Positions 46,638-58,582 of a stretch of 64,000 nt of DNA are shown here, one piece after another (position 1 is the stretch's first letter; each line of letters opens with the position of its first letter). The stretch covers positions 8,847,160 to 8,911,159 of the forward strand of contig JAULJL010000021.1 in assembly GCA_030761205.1 (NCBI GenBank). Direction: 5' to 3'. A model generated the notes under the pieces. It did no database searches. It was not told the DNA's origin and was given only the letters and a program-made list of their open reading frames with translations. The translations under genes were made by a program, and so were the position numbers. The DNA is from Fremontodendron californicum (taxonomy: Eukaryota; Streptophyta; Magnoliopsida; Malvales; Malvaceae).

Positions 46638-49600
46638 ATGGAGGCTGGCACAAGTAGAATGATTGTTTTGAATGGCACAAATTATCAATTGTGGCAGAAT
46701 AAAATGAAAGACCTGTTATTTGTGAAGTCTTTGCATCTTCCTGTCTTTGCTACTCAAAAACCCGAATCTAAAAGTGATGAGGAATAGGAATTTGAGCATC
46801 AGCAGGTGTGTGCTTTTATTCGCCAATTTGTTGAGGAAAATGTTTACAATCACATTGATCAAGAGACACATGCACGCACATTGTGGAACAAGCTTGAAAA
46901 CTTGTATGCTTTAAAGTCTGGCAATAACAAGTTGTTCATGCTTAAAAAGATGATGGAACTGAAGTATAAAGAATGAACAACTGTGGCTGATCACTTGAAT
47001 GAGTTTCAAGGAGTTATGAATCAGTTAATTGGTATGGGCATCAAATTTGAGGATGAAGTAGTAGGGCTTTGGTTGCTTGCTACTCTACCGGATTCTTGGG
47101 AAACATTTCGAGTTTCACTTATCAATTCTGCTCCTAATGGTGTAGTAACTTTGGAACTTGCCAAGAATGGTGTTTTGAATGAAGAAGTGAGAAGAAAGTC
47201 TCAGGGTTTTTCATCACAGTCTGAGGTTCTAGTTATTGAAAATAGGGGGAGAAGTAGGAGCAAAAATGAAACGGGTAGAGATAAAAGCCGAAGCAAGTCA
47301 AGATCAAGATTTAAAAATGTTGAGTGCCATCATTGTGGCAAGATGGGCCATATCAAGAAATATTGCTACAAGTGGAGGAAAGAGAACAAAGGTGGTAGTG
47401 ATAAACAAGAGAAGAGGGATCATGGAAAGAATGATCGTGTTACTACTGCTACCTCTGATGATCTGTTGGTTACTTGTGATGAGAATGTGATCAACTTAGC
47501 ATGCGACGAGACAAGTTGGGTAATAAACACTGGTGCTTCACTTCATGTCACGTCTAGGAAGGAATTCTTCACATCTTATATGCCTGGTAATTTTGGGGTA
47601 TTGAAGATGGGTAATGATGGCTTGGCACATGTTGTTGGCATGGGAGATGTCTGTTTGGAAACTAACAATGGAACAAAGTTGACGCTAAAAAATGTCAGAC
47701 ATGCACCGGATATCCGTTTGAATTTGATTTCAGCGGGAAAGCTAGATGATGAGGGATTTTGTAACACCTTCAGTGATGGTCAGTGGAAATTGACTAGAGG
47801 CTCATTCGTTGTGGCTCGAGGAAAGAAGTGTTCAAATTTATATTTGATGCAGTATTCAATTTCCAGAGGCATTGTTAATGTGACGGAAAATGATAGTTCA
47901 ACTGTGCTATGGCATAAACGGCTTAGTCACATGAGTGAAAAGGGGCTTAATTGTCTGGCCAAGAAGAATCAACTTTCTGGGTTGAAGAATGCTACACTGA
48001 AGAATTGTGCTCATTGTTTGGCTGGAAAACAAAGAAGAGTTTCATTTAAGAGTCATCCTCCTTCAAGAAAATCAGATTTGCTAGAGTTGGTACATTTCGA
48101 TGTTTGTGGTCCTTTGAAAGTAAGGTCGTATGGTGTTGCACTTTATTTCGTGACTTTTATTGATGACCATTCAAGAAAACTTTGGGTCTATACTTTGAAA
48201 ACAAAAGACCAAGTGCTTGATGTGTTCAAACAGTTTCAGGCTTCAGTTGAAAGGCAAACTGGGAAGAAGTTGAAGTGCATCCGTTCTGATAACGGCGGCG
48301 AATATAGTGGACCATTTGATGATTATTGTCGTGCACAGGGAATCAGACATCAAAAGACACCTCCTAAGACACCACAGTTGAATGGCTTAGCCGAAAGAAT
48401 GAACAGAACATTGATTGAGAGAGTCAGATGTTTGCTTTCAGATGCAAAGTTACCTAGATCTTTTTGGGGTGAAGCTTTGTATACAGTGGCACATGTGATT
48501 AATTTGTCTCCAAGTGTTCCTTTGCAAGGTGATGTTCCAGACAAAGTTTGGTTTGGTAAGGATATGTCATATGATCACCTGCGTGTGTTCGGTTGCAAGG
48601 CTTTTGTACATGTTCCAAAGGATGAGAGGTCAAAGTTAGATGCCAAGACTCGTCAATGTATCTTTGTTGGTTATGGTCAAGATGAATTTGGGTACAGGTT
48701 ATATGACCCAGTTGAAAAGAAGCTTGTTAGAAGCAGAGATGTTGTTTTCATTGAGGATCAGACCATTGATGACATTGACAAGGCGGAGAAAACCGATCCA
48801 CAGAATAATGATGACTTGACCGCCATGGATCCAATTCCTCTAACCTCTCCGCCAAATCCAGTTGAGGATGGCATGCAAGAAGATGTCTATGAAGACCAGC
48901 AGGGTATGGGTGATTTGATGCTCCCATGGATAGTGTTGTGAATGATCAACACCAAGGACCTATATCTCCACCAGCAGTTCCACTTCGGAGGTCTACTAGA
49001 GATCGATAGCCTTCTGTGAGGTATTCTTCTGATCAGTATGTTCTTTTAACTGATGGAGAAGAACCGGAGTGTTATGAAGAGGCTATGGAGAGTGAATGCA
49101 AAGGTCAGTGGGTTGATGCTATGAAAGATGAGCTTAAATCTTTACATGACAACCATACGTTTGAGCTGGTGAAATTGCCTAAAGGTAAAAGAGCTTTGAA
49201 AAATCGGTGGGTTTACAGGTTGAAGCAAGAAGAGAATTCTTCAACTCCACGATACAAAGCTAGATTGGTCGTCAAGGGTTTCAGTCAGAAAAAAGGGATT
49301 GATTTTGAGGAAATATTCTCTCCAGTTGTAAAAATGTCCTCTATCAGATCTATATTGAGTTTGGCATCCTATTATGACTTGGAAGTCGAGCAAATGGATG
49401 TGAAAACTGCTTTTCTTCATGGTGATTTAGAAGAAGAGCTTTACATGGAGCAGCCAGAGGGTTTCATTGCACAAGGAAAAGAGGACTATGTGTGCAAATT
49501 AAAGAAGAGCTTGTATGGTTTGAAGCAAGCTCCGAGGCAATGGTACAAGAAGTTTGAGTCTGTTATGGGGGAGCATGGCTACAAGAAGACTACTTCTGAT

Positions 49601-50626
49601 CATTGTGTTTTTGTCAAGAAATTCTCTGGTGATGATTTTATTATTTTGTTGCTCTATGTTGATGATATGCTTATTGTTGGTCGTAATGCTTCTAAGATTA
49701 ATATGTTGAAGCAAGAGTTGAGTAAATCCTTTGCGATGAAGGACTTGGGGCCAGCAAAGCAAATTCTTGGCATAAGGATCACACGTGATAGAAATACCAA
49801 GAAATTGTGGTTATCACAAGAGAAGTACATTGAAAAAGTACTTCAAAGGTTTAGTATGGATAAAGCTAAAGTGGTGAGCACTCCTCTTGCTACACACTTT
49901 AGATTGAGTGTCAAGCAGAGTCCTTCCACAAGAGAAGAGAAGGAAGACATGCAGAAGGTTCCTTATGCTTCAGCCGTGGGTAGTTTGATGTATGCAATGG
50001 TATGCACAAGACCTGACTTAGCTCATTTTGTTGGCACCGTCAGTCGGTTTCTTTCTAATTCAGGCAGAGAGTATTGGAATGCAGTGAAGTGGATTATGAG
50101 ATATCTTCGGGGTACTTCCAACTTGAAACTTTGCTTCGGCAATGAGAAACCTGTTCTAGTTGGTTATACAGATTCTGATATGGCTGGAGACATTGACTCC
50201 AGAAAGTCCACTTCGGGTTACTTAATTACTTCTGCAGGGGGAGCTGTGGCTTGGCAATCCAGATTGCAAAAATGCGTTGCATTGTCCACTACTGAGTCAG
50301 AGTTCATTGCAGTGATCGAAGCGTGCAAGGAGTTGCTTTGGATGAAGAGATTTATGCAAGAACTGGGCTTTACCCAAGAGAGGTATGTTTTATTTTGTGA
50401 TAGCCAAAGCGCTATTCATCTTGGTAAGAATTCAACCTTTCATGCTAGGTCTAAACATATCGATGTAAGGTATCATTGGATACGAGATGTTCTCGATGCT
50501 AAATTGTTAGAACTTGAGAAAATTCATACTGATGATAATGGCGCTGATATGTTGACTAAAGCCTTACCAAGAGAAAAGTTTGAAATATGTTGTTTGATCG
50601 CCGGGATGGCGAACACCTCCACATAG
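46638..50626 (+). pseudogene. Gag-pol of the young copia element, inactivated
   Basis: Reads as one frame from ATG 46638 (MEAGTSRMIV). In-frame stops are TAG 46785-46787 and TGA 46974-46976. A one-base frame change occurs near 48915 (pol resumes at DAPMDSVVND), and a further TAG is at 49007-49009. From there the frame is open to 50626. Domains: gag; zinc knuckle CHHCGKMGHIKKYC (about 47327); protease with INTGAS at 47523-47540, where catalytic Asp is replaced by Asn; GAG-pre-integrase HKRLSHMSEKGL; integrase with the catalytic triad in HFDVCGP, RSDNGGEY and GLAERMNR; reverse transcriptase with LLYVDDMLIVG (about 49650); RNase H with YTDSDMAGD and FCDSQSAIHLG. The ends and most domains are well kept, so inactivation is recent. 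Confidence 0.92.
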
Positions 50627-50642
50627 TCGGGAGGGGGAGATT
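50627..50642 (+). other. Polypurine tract of the young copia element
   Basis: gggagggggagatt lies immediately before the 3' LTR TGTTGGG. Confidence 0.8.
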
Positions 50643-51216
50643 TGTTGGGCATGGGTCCCTCCTATGTGGAGGAAATACCATTTTTGCCCTTAGCCCTTTT
50701 AATTGAGGGGGCTTTGTATTTTGGCTATGTGAGAGACAGAAGCAAAATAAAAGAAAAAGAAAGAGAGGCGGCAGAGAAGAGAAGAAAGAGTGAGTTTGCA
50801 TAGTTTTGATCAAGTCGTCGATCGGAGGTTCATCCGTGGTCCGATCTTCTTGATTTTCTGGCAGTGGCTATAGGATACGTAGATGCTGATTGTGTACGGT
50901 GAGAATTTTCATCTGAACACTATAATATTCTGTTTTGTGTCCGAACAGTAGTCACGTTTTTTTGGGGTGATTTCTCAACTTTCTCTCTTTGATTTTAATA
51001 TCACTTGTTGATAGCTAAGTTAGAGTTGTGTACTCATTGTGTTAGCTGAATTATTGTGATATTGTAAACACACTCTCATTATAGTGGAGATTTTGACTGG
51101 ACTCTTAAGTCCCGTGGTTTTTACCCTTTGATTTAAAGGGGTTTTCCACGTAAAAATTGTGTGTCTCGTGTGATTGGTTGTTTGTGATTATCCTTGGTTG
51201 AATTTGTGTTGCTGGA

Positions 51217-51256
<40 letters not shown>

Positions 51257-51358
51257 TGTGCAATTTAGTACGATATTTACAGATCCTGTTAATTGGGAGA
51301 GAAAGAACTACCGGTTGTGTTTTCCCAATTTTTCGGTAAGTTCGGTTTCTGCCCATCA
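50643..51358 (+). repeat. 3' LTR of the young copia element
   Basis: 716 bp, with an expanded 37-base (TA)n tract at 51218-51254. Otherwise nearly identical to the 5' LTR. Confidence 0.9.
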
Positions 51359-51379
51359 CCCTTGGCTCTAGGGCATATA

Positions 51380-51820
51380 CTAACACGTGGCTCTACCATT
51401 AGGCCTCAGGAGGGAAAAGCATGATGAAGAAGTATACGAATTCTCAAGGTCAGGACAAGGTTCGGGGAAGACTGATTCTGAAAACCCGGAAACATATGAA
51501 CATACCCAAGAAGTGGTTGATAAGGATATGTTGGATAGACATATAGAAGTAAAGGGAGATTGTTGGATTCCTATGAAGTTTCCAGCCACAATGACATTTA
51601 TGCCAATAATATTCTGCAAGCTGATTTTCTCCAGTACTGGGAAAGCATCCTGATCGAATTTGTCGTCCGGATGGGAACCATAATGACCGATGGCACCAAA
51701 AGCCGTGTTAATGTTTAGCAAGTCAGCATCCGATATGATGATCTCTTTAATATAGCCACCCCTACCTCTGGTTGTTCTAAACTCAATGCCACTTAACGAG
51801 TTGTAGAGGTGAATCTGCTC
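51380..51820 (-). pseudogene. GH28 polygalacturonase-like protein, last-exon fragment
   Basis: 147 codons open to the stop. The frame reads EQIHLYNSLSGIEFRTTRGR, then GHYGSHPDDKFDQDAFPVLE, GIQQSPFTSICLSNISL and SGFSESVFPEPCPDL. These are typical of the C-terminal part of plant GH28 (pectin-degrading, right-handed beta-helix, secreted or cell-wall) proteins. A plausible acceptor site (cag, 51821-51823) precedes it on the minus strand, so it looks like a complete terminal exon. The catalytic NTD/DD/GHG exons are absent: upstream sequence is satellite. The 3' LTR of the young copia element begins 22 bp beyond the stop. No stop or frameshift interrupts the exon, so loss of the rest may be recent or the piece may have been moved here. 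Confidence 0.78.
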
Positions 51821-54800
51821 CTGCTCAAATAGTCAATCTTGATTTGAAGACTATTGGATAGAGAAAAAGTTAGTGTTTTGTGTATTAAGGACTTTTAGTC
51901 CTGTTAAGGGCAAAATGATCAAAACAAGTTTTATATTTGTAAGTTATACATCCGAATAGCTCTAGTGCGTGATATTAAAAATGCTCAAATGGTTAAACTT
52001 GATTTGAAGACTTTTGGATAGAGAAAATGTTAGTGTTTTCTGTATTAAGGACTTCTAGTCCCGTTAAAGAGTAAAATGGTCAAACAAGTTTTATATTTGC
52101 AAGTTATGCTTCCGAATACCTCAAGTGTGTGATATTAAACATGCTCGTATAGTTAAACTTGATTTGAAAACTGTTGGATAGAGAAAAAGTTAGTGTTTTG
52201 AGTATTAAGGACTTCTCGTCTCGTGAAGAGAAAAATGGTGAAACAAGTTTTATATTTGTAAGTTATGCATCCGAATAGCTCGAGAGTGTTATATTTAACA
52301 TGTCAAATAGTTAAACTTGATTTGAAGACAGTTGGATAGAGAAAAAGTTAGTATTTTGTGTATTAAGGACTTATCGTCTTGTTAATGGGAATAAAGGTCA
52401 AAGAAAATTTATATTTGTAAGTTATGCATCCAAATAGCTCGAGTGTGTGATATTAAACATGCTCAAATGATTAAACTTGATTTAAAGACAGTTGGATAGA
52501 GAAAAAAGTTAGCGTTTTATGTATTAAGGACTTCTCGTGCCGTTAAGGGCAAAATTATCAAACAAGTTTTATATTTGTTCGTTATGCATCCGAATAACTC
52601 GAGTGTGTGATATTAAACATGCTCAAATAGTTAAACTTGATTTGAAGACTATTGGATAGAGGAAAAGTTAGTGTTTTGTATATTAAGGACTTCTCGTGCC
52701 TTTAATGGCAAAATGATCAAACAAGTTTTATATTTGTAAGTTATGCATCCGAATAACTCAAGTGTATGATACTAAACAAGCTCAAATAGTTAAACTTGAT
52801 TTGAGGACTATTGGATAGAGAAAAAGTTAGTGTTTTGTGTATTAAACACTTCTCATCTCGTTAAGGCAAAATGGTTAAACAAGTTTTATATTTGTAAGTT
52901 ATGCATTCGAATAGCTCAAGTGTATGATATTAAGCATGCACAAATAGTTAAACTTGATTTGAAGACTGTTGGATTGAGAAAAAGTTTATATTTTTTGTAT
53001 TAAGGACTTCTCGTCACGTTATGGGTAAAATGGTCAAACAAGTTTTATATTTGTAAGTTATGCATCCGAATAGCTCGAGTGTGTGATATTAAACATGCTC
53101 AACTGGTTAAACTTGATTAGAAGACTGTTAGATATAGAAAAAGTTAGTGTTTTGTGTATTAAGAACTTCTCGTCCCGTTAAAGGCGAAATGGTCAAACAA
53201 GTTTTATATTTGTAAGTTATGCATCCGAATATCTCGAGTGTGTGATATTAAACATGCACAAATAGTTAAACTTGATTTGAAGACTGATGGATGGAGAAAA
53301 AGTTAGTGTTTTGTGTCTTAAGAACTTCTCGTCCCGTTAAAGGGCAAAATGGTCAAACAAATTTTATATTTGTAAGTTATGCATCCGAATAGCTCGAGTG
53401 TATGATATGAAACATGCTCAATTGGTTAAACTTGATTTGAAGATTGTTGGATAGAGAAAAATTAATGTTTTCTTTATTAAGGGCTTCTCGTCCCGTTAAA
53501 GGGCAAAATGGTCAAACAAATGATATATTTGTAACTAATGCATCCAAATATCTTGAGTGTATGATATTTAACATGCTCAAATGGTTCAAGACTATTCGAT
53601 AGAGAAAAAGTTAGTATTTTATGTATTAAGGACTTCTCGTCCCGTTAAAGGGCAAAATGGTCAAACAAGTTTTATATTTGTAAGTTATGCATCTGTATAG
53701 CTCGAATGTGTGATATTAAACAAGCTCAAATGGTTAAACTTATTTTGAAGACTGTTCGATAGAGAAAAGGTTAGTGTTTTGTCTATTAAGGACTTCTCGT
53801 CCCGTCAAGGGAAAATGGTCTAACAAGTTTTATATTTGTAAGTTATGTATCCGAATAGCTCGAGTCTGTGATATTAAACATGCTCAAATAGTTAAACTTG
53901 ATTTAAATACTGTTGGACAGACAAAAATTTAGTGTTTTGTGTATTAAGTACTTCTCGTCCCGTTAAAGGGCAAAATGGTCAAACAAGTTTTATATTTGTA
54001 AGTTATCTATCCGAATAGCTCAAGTGTGTGATATTAAACATGCTCAAATGGTTAAACTTGATTTGATGATTGTTGGATAGAGAAAAATTAGTGTTTTGTG
54101 TTAAAGTGCTTCTCGTCCCGTTAAATGGAAAAATGGTCTAACAAGTTTTATATTTGTAAGTGATGCATCCGAATAGCTGGAGTGTGTGTTATTAAAGATC
54201 CTCAAATGGTTAAACTTTATTTGAAGACTGCTCGATAGAGAAAACGTTAGTATTTTATGTATGAATGACTTCTCGTCCGGTTAAAGGGTAAAATGGTCAA
54301 ATAAGTTTTATATTTGTAAGTTGTGCATCCGAATAGCTCGAGTGTGTGTTATTGAACATGCTCAAATGGTTAAACTTAATTTGAAGACTGTTCGATATAG
54401 AAAACGTCAGTATTTTGTCTATTAAGGACTTCTTGTCCAGTTAAAGGAAAAATGGTCAAACAAGATTTGTATTTGTAAGTAATGCATCCGAATAGCTCAA
54501 GTGTGTGATAATAAATGTGCTCAAACAGTTAAACTTGATTTGGAGACTGTTGGATAGAGAAAAAAGTTAGTGTTTTGTGTATTAAGAACTTCTCATCCCG
54601 TTAAAGGGCAAAATAGGCATACAAGTTTTATATTTGTAAGTTATGCATCCAAATAACTCGAGTGTGTGATATTAAACATGCTCAAATAGTTAAACTTGAT
54701 TTGAAAACTGTTGGATAGAGAAAAAGTTAGTGTTTTCTGTATTAAAGACTTCTCATCCCGTTAAAGGGCAAATTGGTCAAACAAGTTTTATATTTGTAAA

Positions 54801-57800
54801 TTATGCATCCAAATAGCTTGAGTGTGTGATATTAAACATGCTCAAATGGTTAAACTTGATTTGAGGACTGTTGGATGGAGAAAAAGTTAGTGTTTTGTGT
54901 ATTAAGGACTTATCTTCCCGTTTAGGGCAAAATGATCGAACAAGTTTTATATTTGTAAGTTATGCAATTGAATAGCCGGAGTGTGTGATATTAAACATAC
55001 TCAAATAATTAAACTTGATTTGAGGACTGTTAGATAGAGAAAAAGTTAATGTTTCTTGTATTAAGGACTTCTCGTCTCGTTAAGGACAAAATGGTCAAAC
55101 AAGTTTTAAATTTGCAAGTTATGCATCCGAATAGCTCGTGCATGTGATATTAAACATGCTCAAATAGTTAAACTTGATTTGAAAACTATTAGATAAAGAA
55201 AAAGCTTGAGGCTTGGCTCGAGTGTTTTGAGTATTAAGGACTTCTCGTCTCATTGAGGGCAAAATGGTCAAAAAAATTATATTTGTTAGGCATTCGAATA
55301 GCTTGAGTATGTGATATTAAACATGCTCAAAAGGTTAAACTGGATTTGAATACTGTTGGATTGAGAAAAAGCTTGGGGCTTGGCTCGACTGTTTTGCGTA
55401 TTAAAGACTTTTCATCTCGTTAAGGGCAAAATGGTCAAAAAAGTTTTATATTTGTAAGTTAGGCATTCGAATAGCTCAAGTGTGTGATATTAAACATGCT
55501 CAAAAGGTTAAACTGGATTTGAAGACTATTGGATTGAGAAAAAGCTTGGGGCTTGACTCGAGTGTTTTGCGTATTAAGGACTTCTCGTCCCGTTACGGGC
55601 AAAATGGTCAAAAAAGTTTTATATTTGTAAGTTAGGCATCCGAATAGCTCGAGTGTGTGATATTAAATATGCTCAAAATGTTAAACTTGATTTGAAGACT
55701 ATTGGATAGAGAAAACGCTTGGGGCTTGGCTTGGGTGTTTTGCGTATTAAAGACCTCTCGTCCCGTTAAGGGCAAACTGGTCAAAAAAGTTTTCTATTTG
55801 TAAGTTAAGCATCCGAATAGCTCAAGTGTGTGATGATAAACATGCTCAAAAGGTTATACTTGATTTGAAGGCTGTTGGATAGATAAAAAGCTTGGGGTTT
55901 GGCTCGAGTGTTTTTCGTATTAAGGACTTCTCGTCCCGTTAAGGGCAAAATGGTCAAACAAGTTTTATATTTGTAAGTAATGCATCCGAATAGCTCGAGT
56001 GTGTGATATTAAACATGCTCAAATGGTTAAACTCTATTTGAAGACTGTTGGATAGAGAAAAAGTTAGTGTTTTGTGTATTAAGGATTTCTCGTCCCGTTA
56101 AACGGCAAAATGGTTAAACAAGTTTTATATTTTTAAGTTATACATCCAAATAGCTCGAGTGTGTGATATTAAACATGCTCAAATGGTTAAACTTGATTTG
56201 AAGACTGTTGGATAGAGAAAAAGTTAGTGTTTTGTGTATTAATGACTTCTCGTCCCGTTAAGGGCAAAATGATCAAACAAGTTCTATATTTGTAGGCATT
56301 GCATCCGAATAGCTCGAGTGTGTGATATTAAACATGCTGAAATAGTCAATCTTGATTCGTAAACTGTCGGATAGAGAAAAAGTTAGTGTTTTGTGTATTA
56401 AGGACTTCTCGTCCCGTTAAGGGCAAAATGGTTAAACAAATTTTATAATTCTAAGTTATGCATTCGAATAGCTCGAGTGTGTGATATCAAATATGCTCAA
56501 ATGGTTAAACTTAATTTGAAGATTTTTGGATAGACAAAAAGTTAGTGTTTTTTGTATTAAGGACTTCTCGTCCCGTTAAAGGGCAAAATGGTCAAACAAG
56601 TTTTATATTCGTAAGTTATGCATGCGAATAGCTCGAGTGTGTGATATTAAACATACTCAAATAGTTAAACTTGATTTAAAAACTGTTGGGTAGAGAAAAA
56701 GTTAGTATTTTGAGTATTAAGGACTTCTTGTCCCGTTAAGGGCTAAATTGTGAAACAAGTTTTAGATTTGTATGTTATGCATCCGAATAGCTTGAGAGTG
56801 TGATATTTAACATGCTCAAATAGTTAAATTTGATTTAAAGACAACTGGATAGAGAAAAAGATAGTATTTTTGTGTATTAAGGACTTCTCGTCTCGTTAAA
56901 GGGAATAATGGTCAAACAAGTTTTATATTTGTAAGGTATGCATCCAAATAGCTCGAGTGTGTGATATTAAACATGCTCAAATGATTAAACTTGATTTGAA
57001 GACAGTTGGATAGAGAAATAGTTAGTGTTTTGTGTATTAAGGACTTCTCGTGCTGTTAAGGGCAAAATTGTCGAACAAGTTTTATATTTGTACGTTATGC
57101 ATCCGAATAGCTCGAGTTTGTGATATTAAAGATGCTCAAATAGCTCGAGTTTGTGATATTAAACATGATTTGAAGACTGTTGGATAGAGGAAAAGTTTGT
57201 GTTCTGTGTATTAAGGACTTCTTGTGCCGTTAAGGGCAAAATGGTCAAACAAGTTATATATTTGTAAGTTATGCATCCGAATAACTCGAGTGTATGATAC
57301 TAAATATCCTCAAATAGTTAAACTTGATTTGAAGACTGTTGTATAGAGAAAAAGTTAGTGTTTTATGTATTAGACATTTCTCGTCCCGTTAAGGGAAAAA
57401 TGGTTAAACAAGTTTTATATTTGTAAGTTATGCATCCGAATTGCTCGAGTGTGTGATATTAAACATGCTCAAATAGTTAAACTTGATTTGAAGACTGTTG
57501 GATTGAGAAAAAGTTAGTATTTTGTGTATTAAAGACTTCTCGTCCCGTTATGGGTAAAATGGTCAAACAAGATTTATATTTGTAAGTTATGCATCTGAAT
57601 AGCTCAAGTGTGTGGTATTAAACATGCTTAAATAGTTAAACTTGATTTTTAGACTGTTGGATAGAGAAAAAATTAGTGTTTTGTGTACTAAGGACTTCTC
57701 GTCCTGTTAGGGGAAAAATGATCAAACAAGTTTTATATTTGTAAGTTATGCATCTGAATAGCTCGAGTGTGTGATATTAAACATGCTCAAATGGTTAAAC

Positions 57801-58080
57801 TTGATTTGAAGACTGTTCGATAGAGAAAAAGTTAGTGTTTTGTATATTAGGAACTTCTCGTCCAGTTAAAGGATAAAATGGTCAAACAAGTTTTATATTT
57901 GTAATTAAGTTATGCATCCAAATAGCTCGAGTGTGTGATATTAAAATGCTCAAATAGTTAAACTTGATTTGAAAACTGTTGAATAGAGAAAAAGTTAGTC
58001 TATTAAGGACTTGTCGTCATGTTAATGGCAAAATGGTTAAACAAGATTTATATTTGTAAGTTAAGCATCCAAATAGCATA
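51821..58080 (+). repeat. Satellite-type tandem array, ~160-bp monomer, about 39 copies
   Basis: Each monomer runs in order through: ttaaacttgatttgaagact, gttggatagagaaaaagtta, gtattaaggacttctcgtcc, gggcaaaatggtcaaacaag, tatttgtaagttatgcatcc, gaatagctcgagtgtgtgat. Starts of ttaaacttg at about 51993, 52153 and 52311 give a period near 160 bp. Monomers differ from each other at several to many positions, so the array is not freshly amplified throughout. A rearranged monomer is visible near 57130. No ORF is conserved across units. Confidence 0.95.
55190..55935 (+). repeat. Longer monomer subfamily within the satellite
   Basis: About five successive monomers carry an added block 'gcttggggcttggctcgag' after 'gagaaaaa' and have 'gcgtattaa' in place of 'gtgtattaa'. 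The standard form resumes on both sides. Confidence 0.8.
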
Positions 58081-58248
58081 ACTTACAAATAATTATCAGA
58101 GGGGCAAAATGGTCAAATTGTTCAAACATGTTGTGAGTACAGTTAACTGTTAAAATTAATTCTATCATAGACACATATCAAATAATTATTGGAAGGGCAC
58201 CAATGGAGGCATAAAATAAGGGCAGAAAGTATTTATTCGTATTCCACT

Positions 58249-58298
<50 letters not shown>

Positions 58299-58582
58299 CC
58301 CGTTTTGAAACTTCTATCTAGCCCAACTTGCAGAGTAGAGTCCTAGTTGTTTTCCTGTTGAGATTTTCCATGTTAATTGCAGAGTAAGCAAACAAAACAA
58401 AAGACGACTCAACCCAAACTAAGAAATTAATTCGAGATTTGTGTCCGCAACTGGTAATAGTAAGGAATATTAATTATACTGTTCTATTTTACGGTTGATT
58501 TCCCTTTGGAGGGATATGTGCAGCGGAATACATAACAGCGAAAGAAGAGAAAAAAAAAAAAAAAAAAACTTGAGACTGAAGA
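58081..58582. other. Spacer with (TA)n tract
   Basis: Short satellite-like words ('ggggcaaaatggtcaaa') persist to about 58110. A 47-base (TA)n tract is at 58251-58297. The rest probably includes the 3' UTR of the minus-strand gene next to it. Confidence 0.55.

Larger units (their letters stand above)
45900..51358 (+). mobile_element. Ty1/copia LTR retrotransposon, young, complete layout, point-mutated
   Basis: LTRs are 45900-46599 (700 bp) and 50643-51358 (716 bp). The flanks ctctt and ccctt form a 5-bp target duplication with one mismatch. The 16-bp length difference is the (TA)n tract (21 versus 37 bases). By eye the LTRs differ by about nine substitutions (about 1.3 percent). The primer site, gag, protease, integrase, reverse transcriptase, RNase H and polypurine tract occur in copia order. 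It is probably Tork/Tnt1-like (inferred from protein style). Confidence 0.93.

Noticed and set aside
49016..50626. Treating the copia reverse transcriptase frame as a host gene
   Set aside because: It continues the gag-pol of the LTR-flanked element after a frame change and a stop.
51387..51653. Plus-strand 88-aa open frame
   Set aside because: Antisense shadow of the GH28 exon, whose protein motifs are on the minus strand.
51821..58080. Possible repeated small protein or CRISPR array
   Set aside because: Monomers carry stops in all frames and vary throughout; there are no spacers. It is a satellite.
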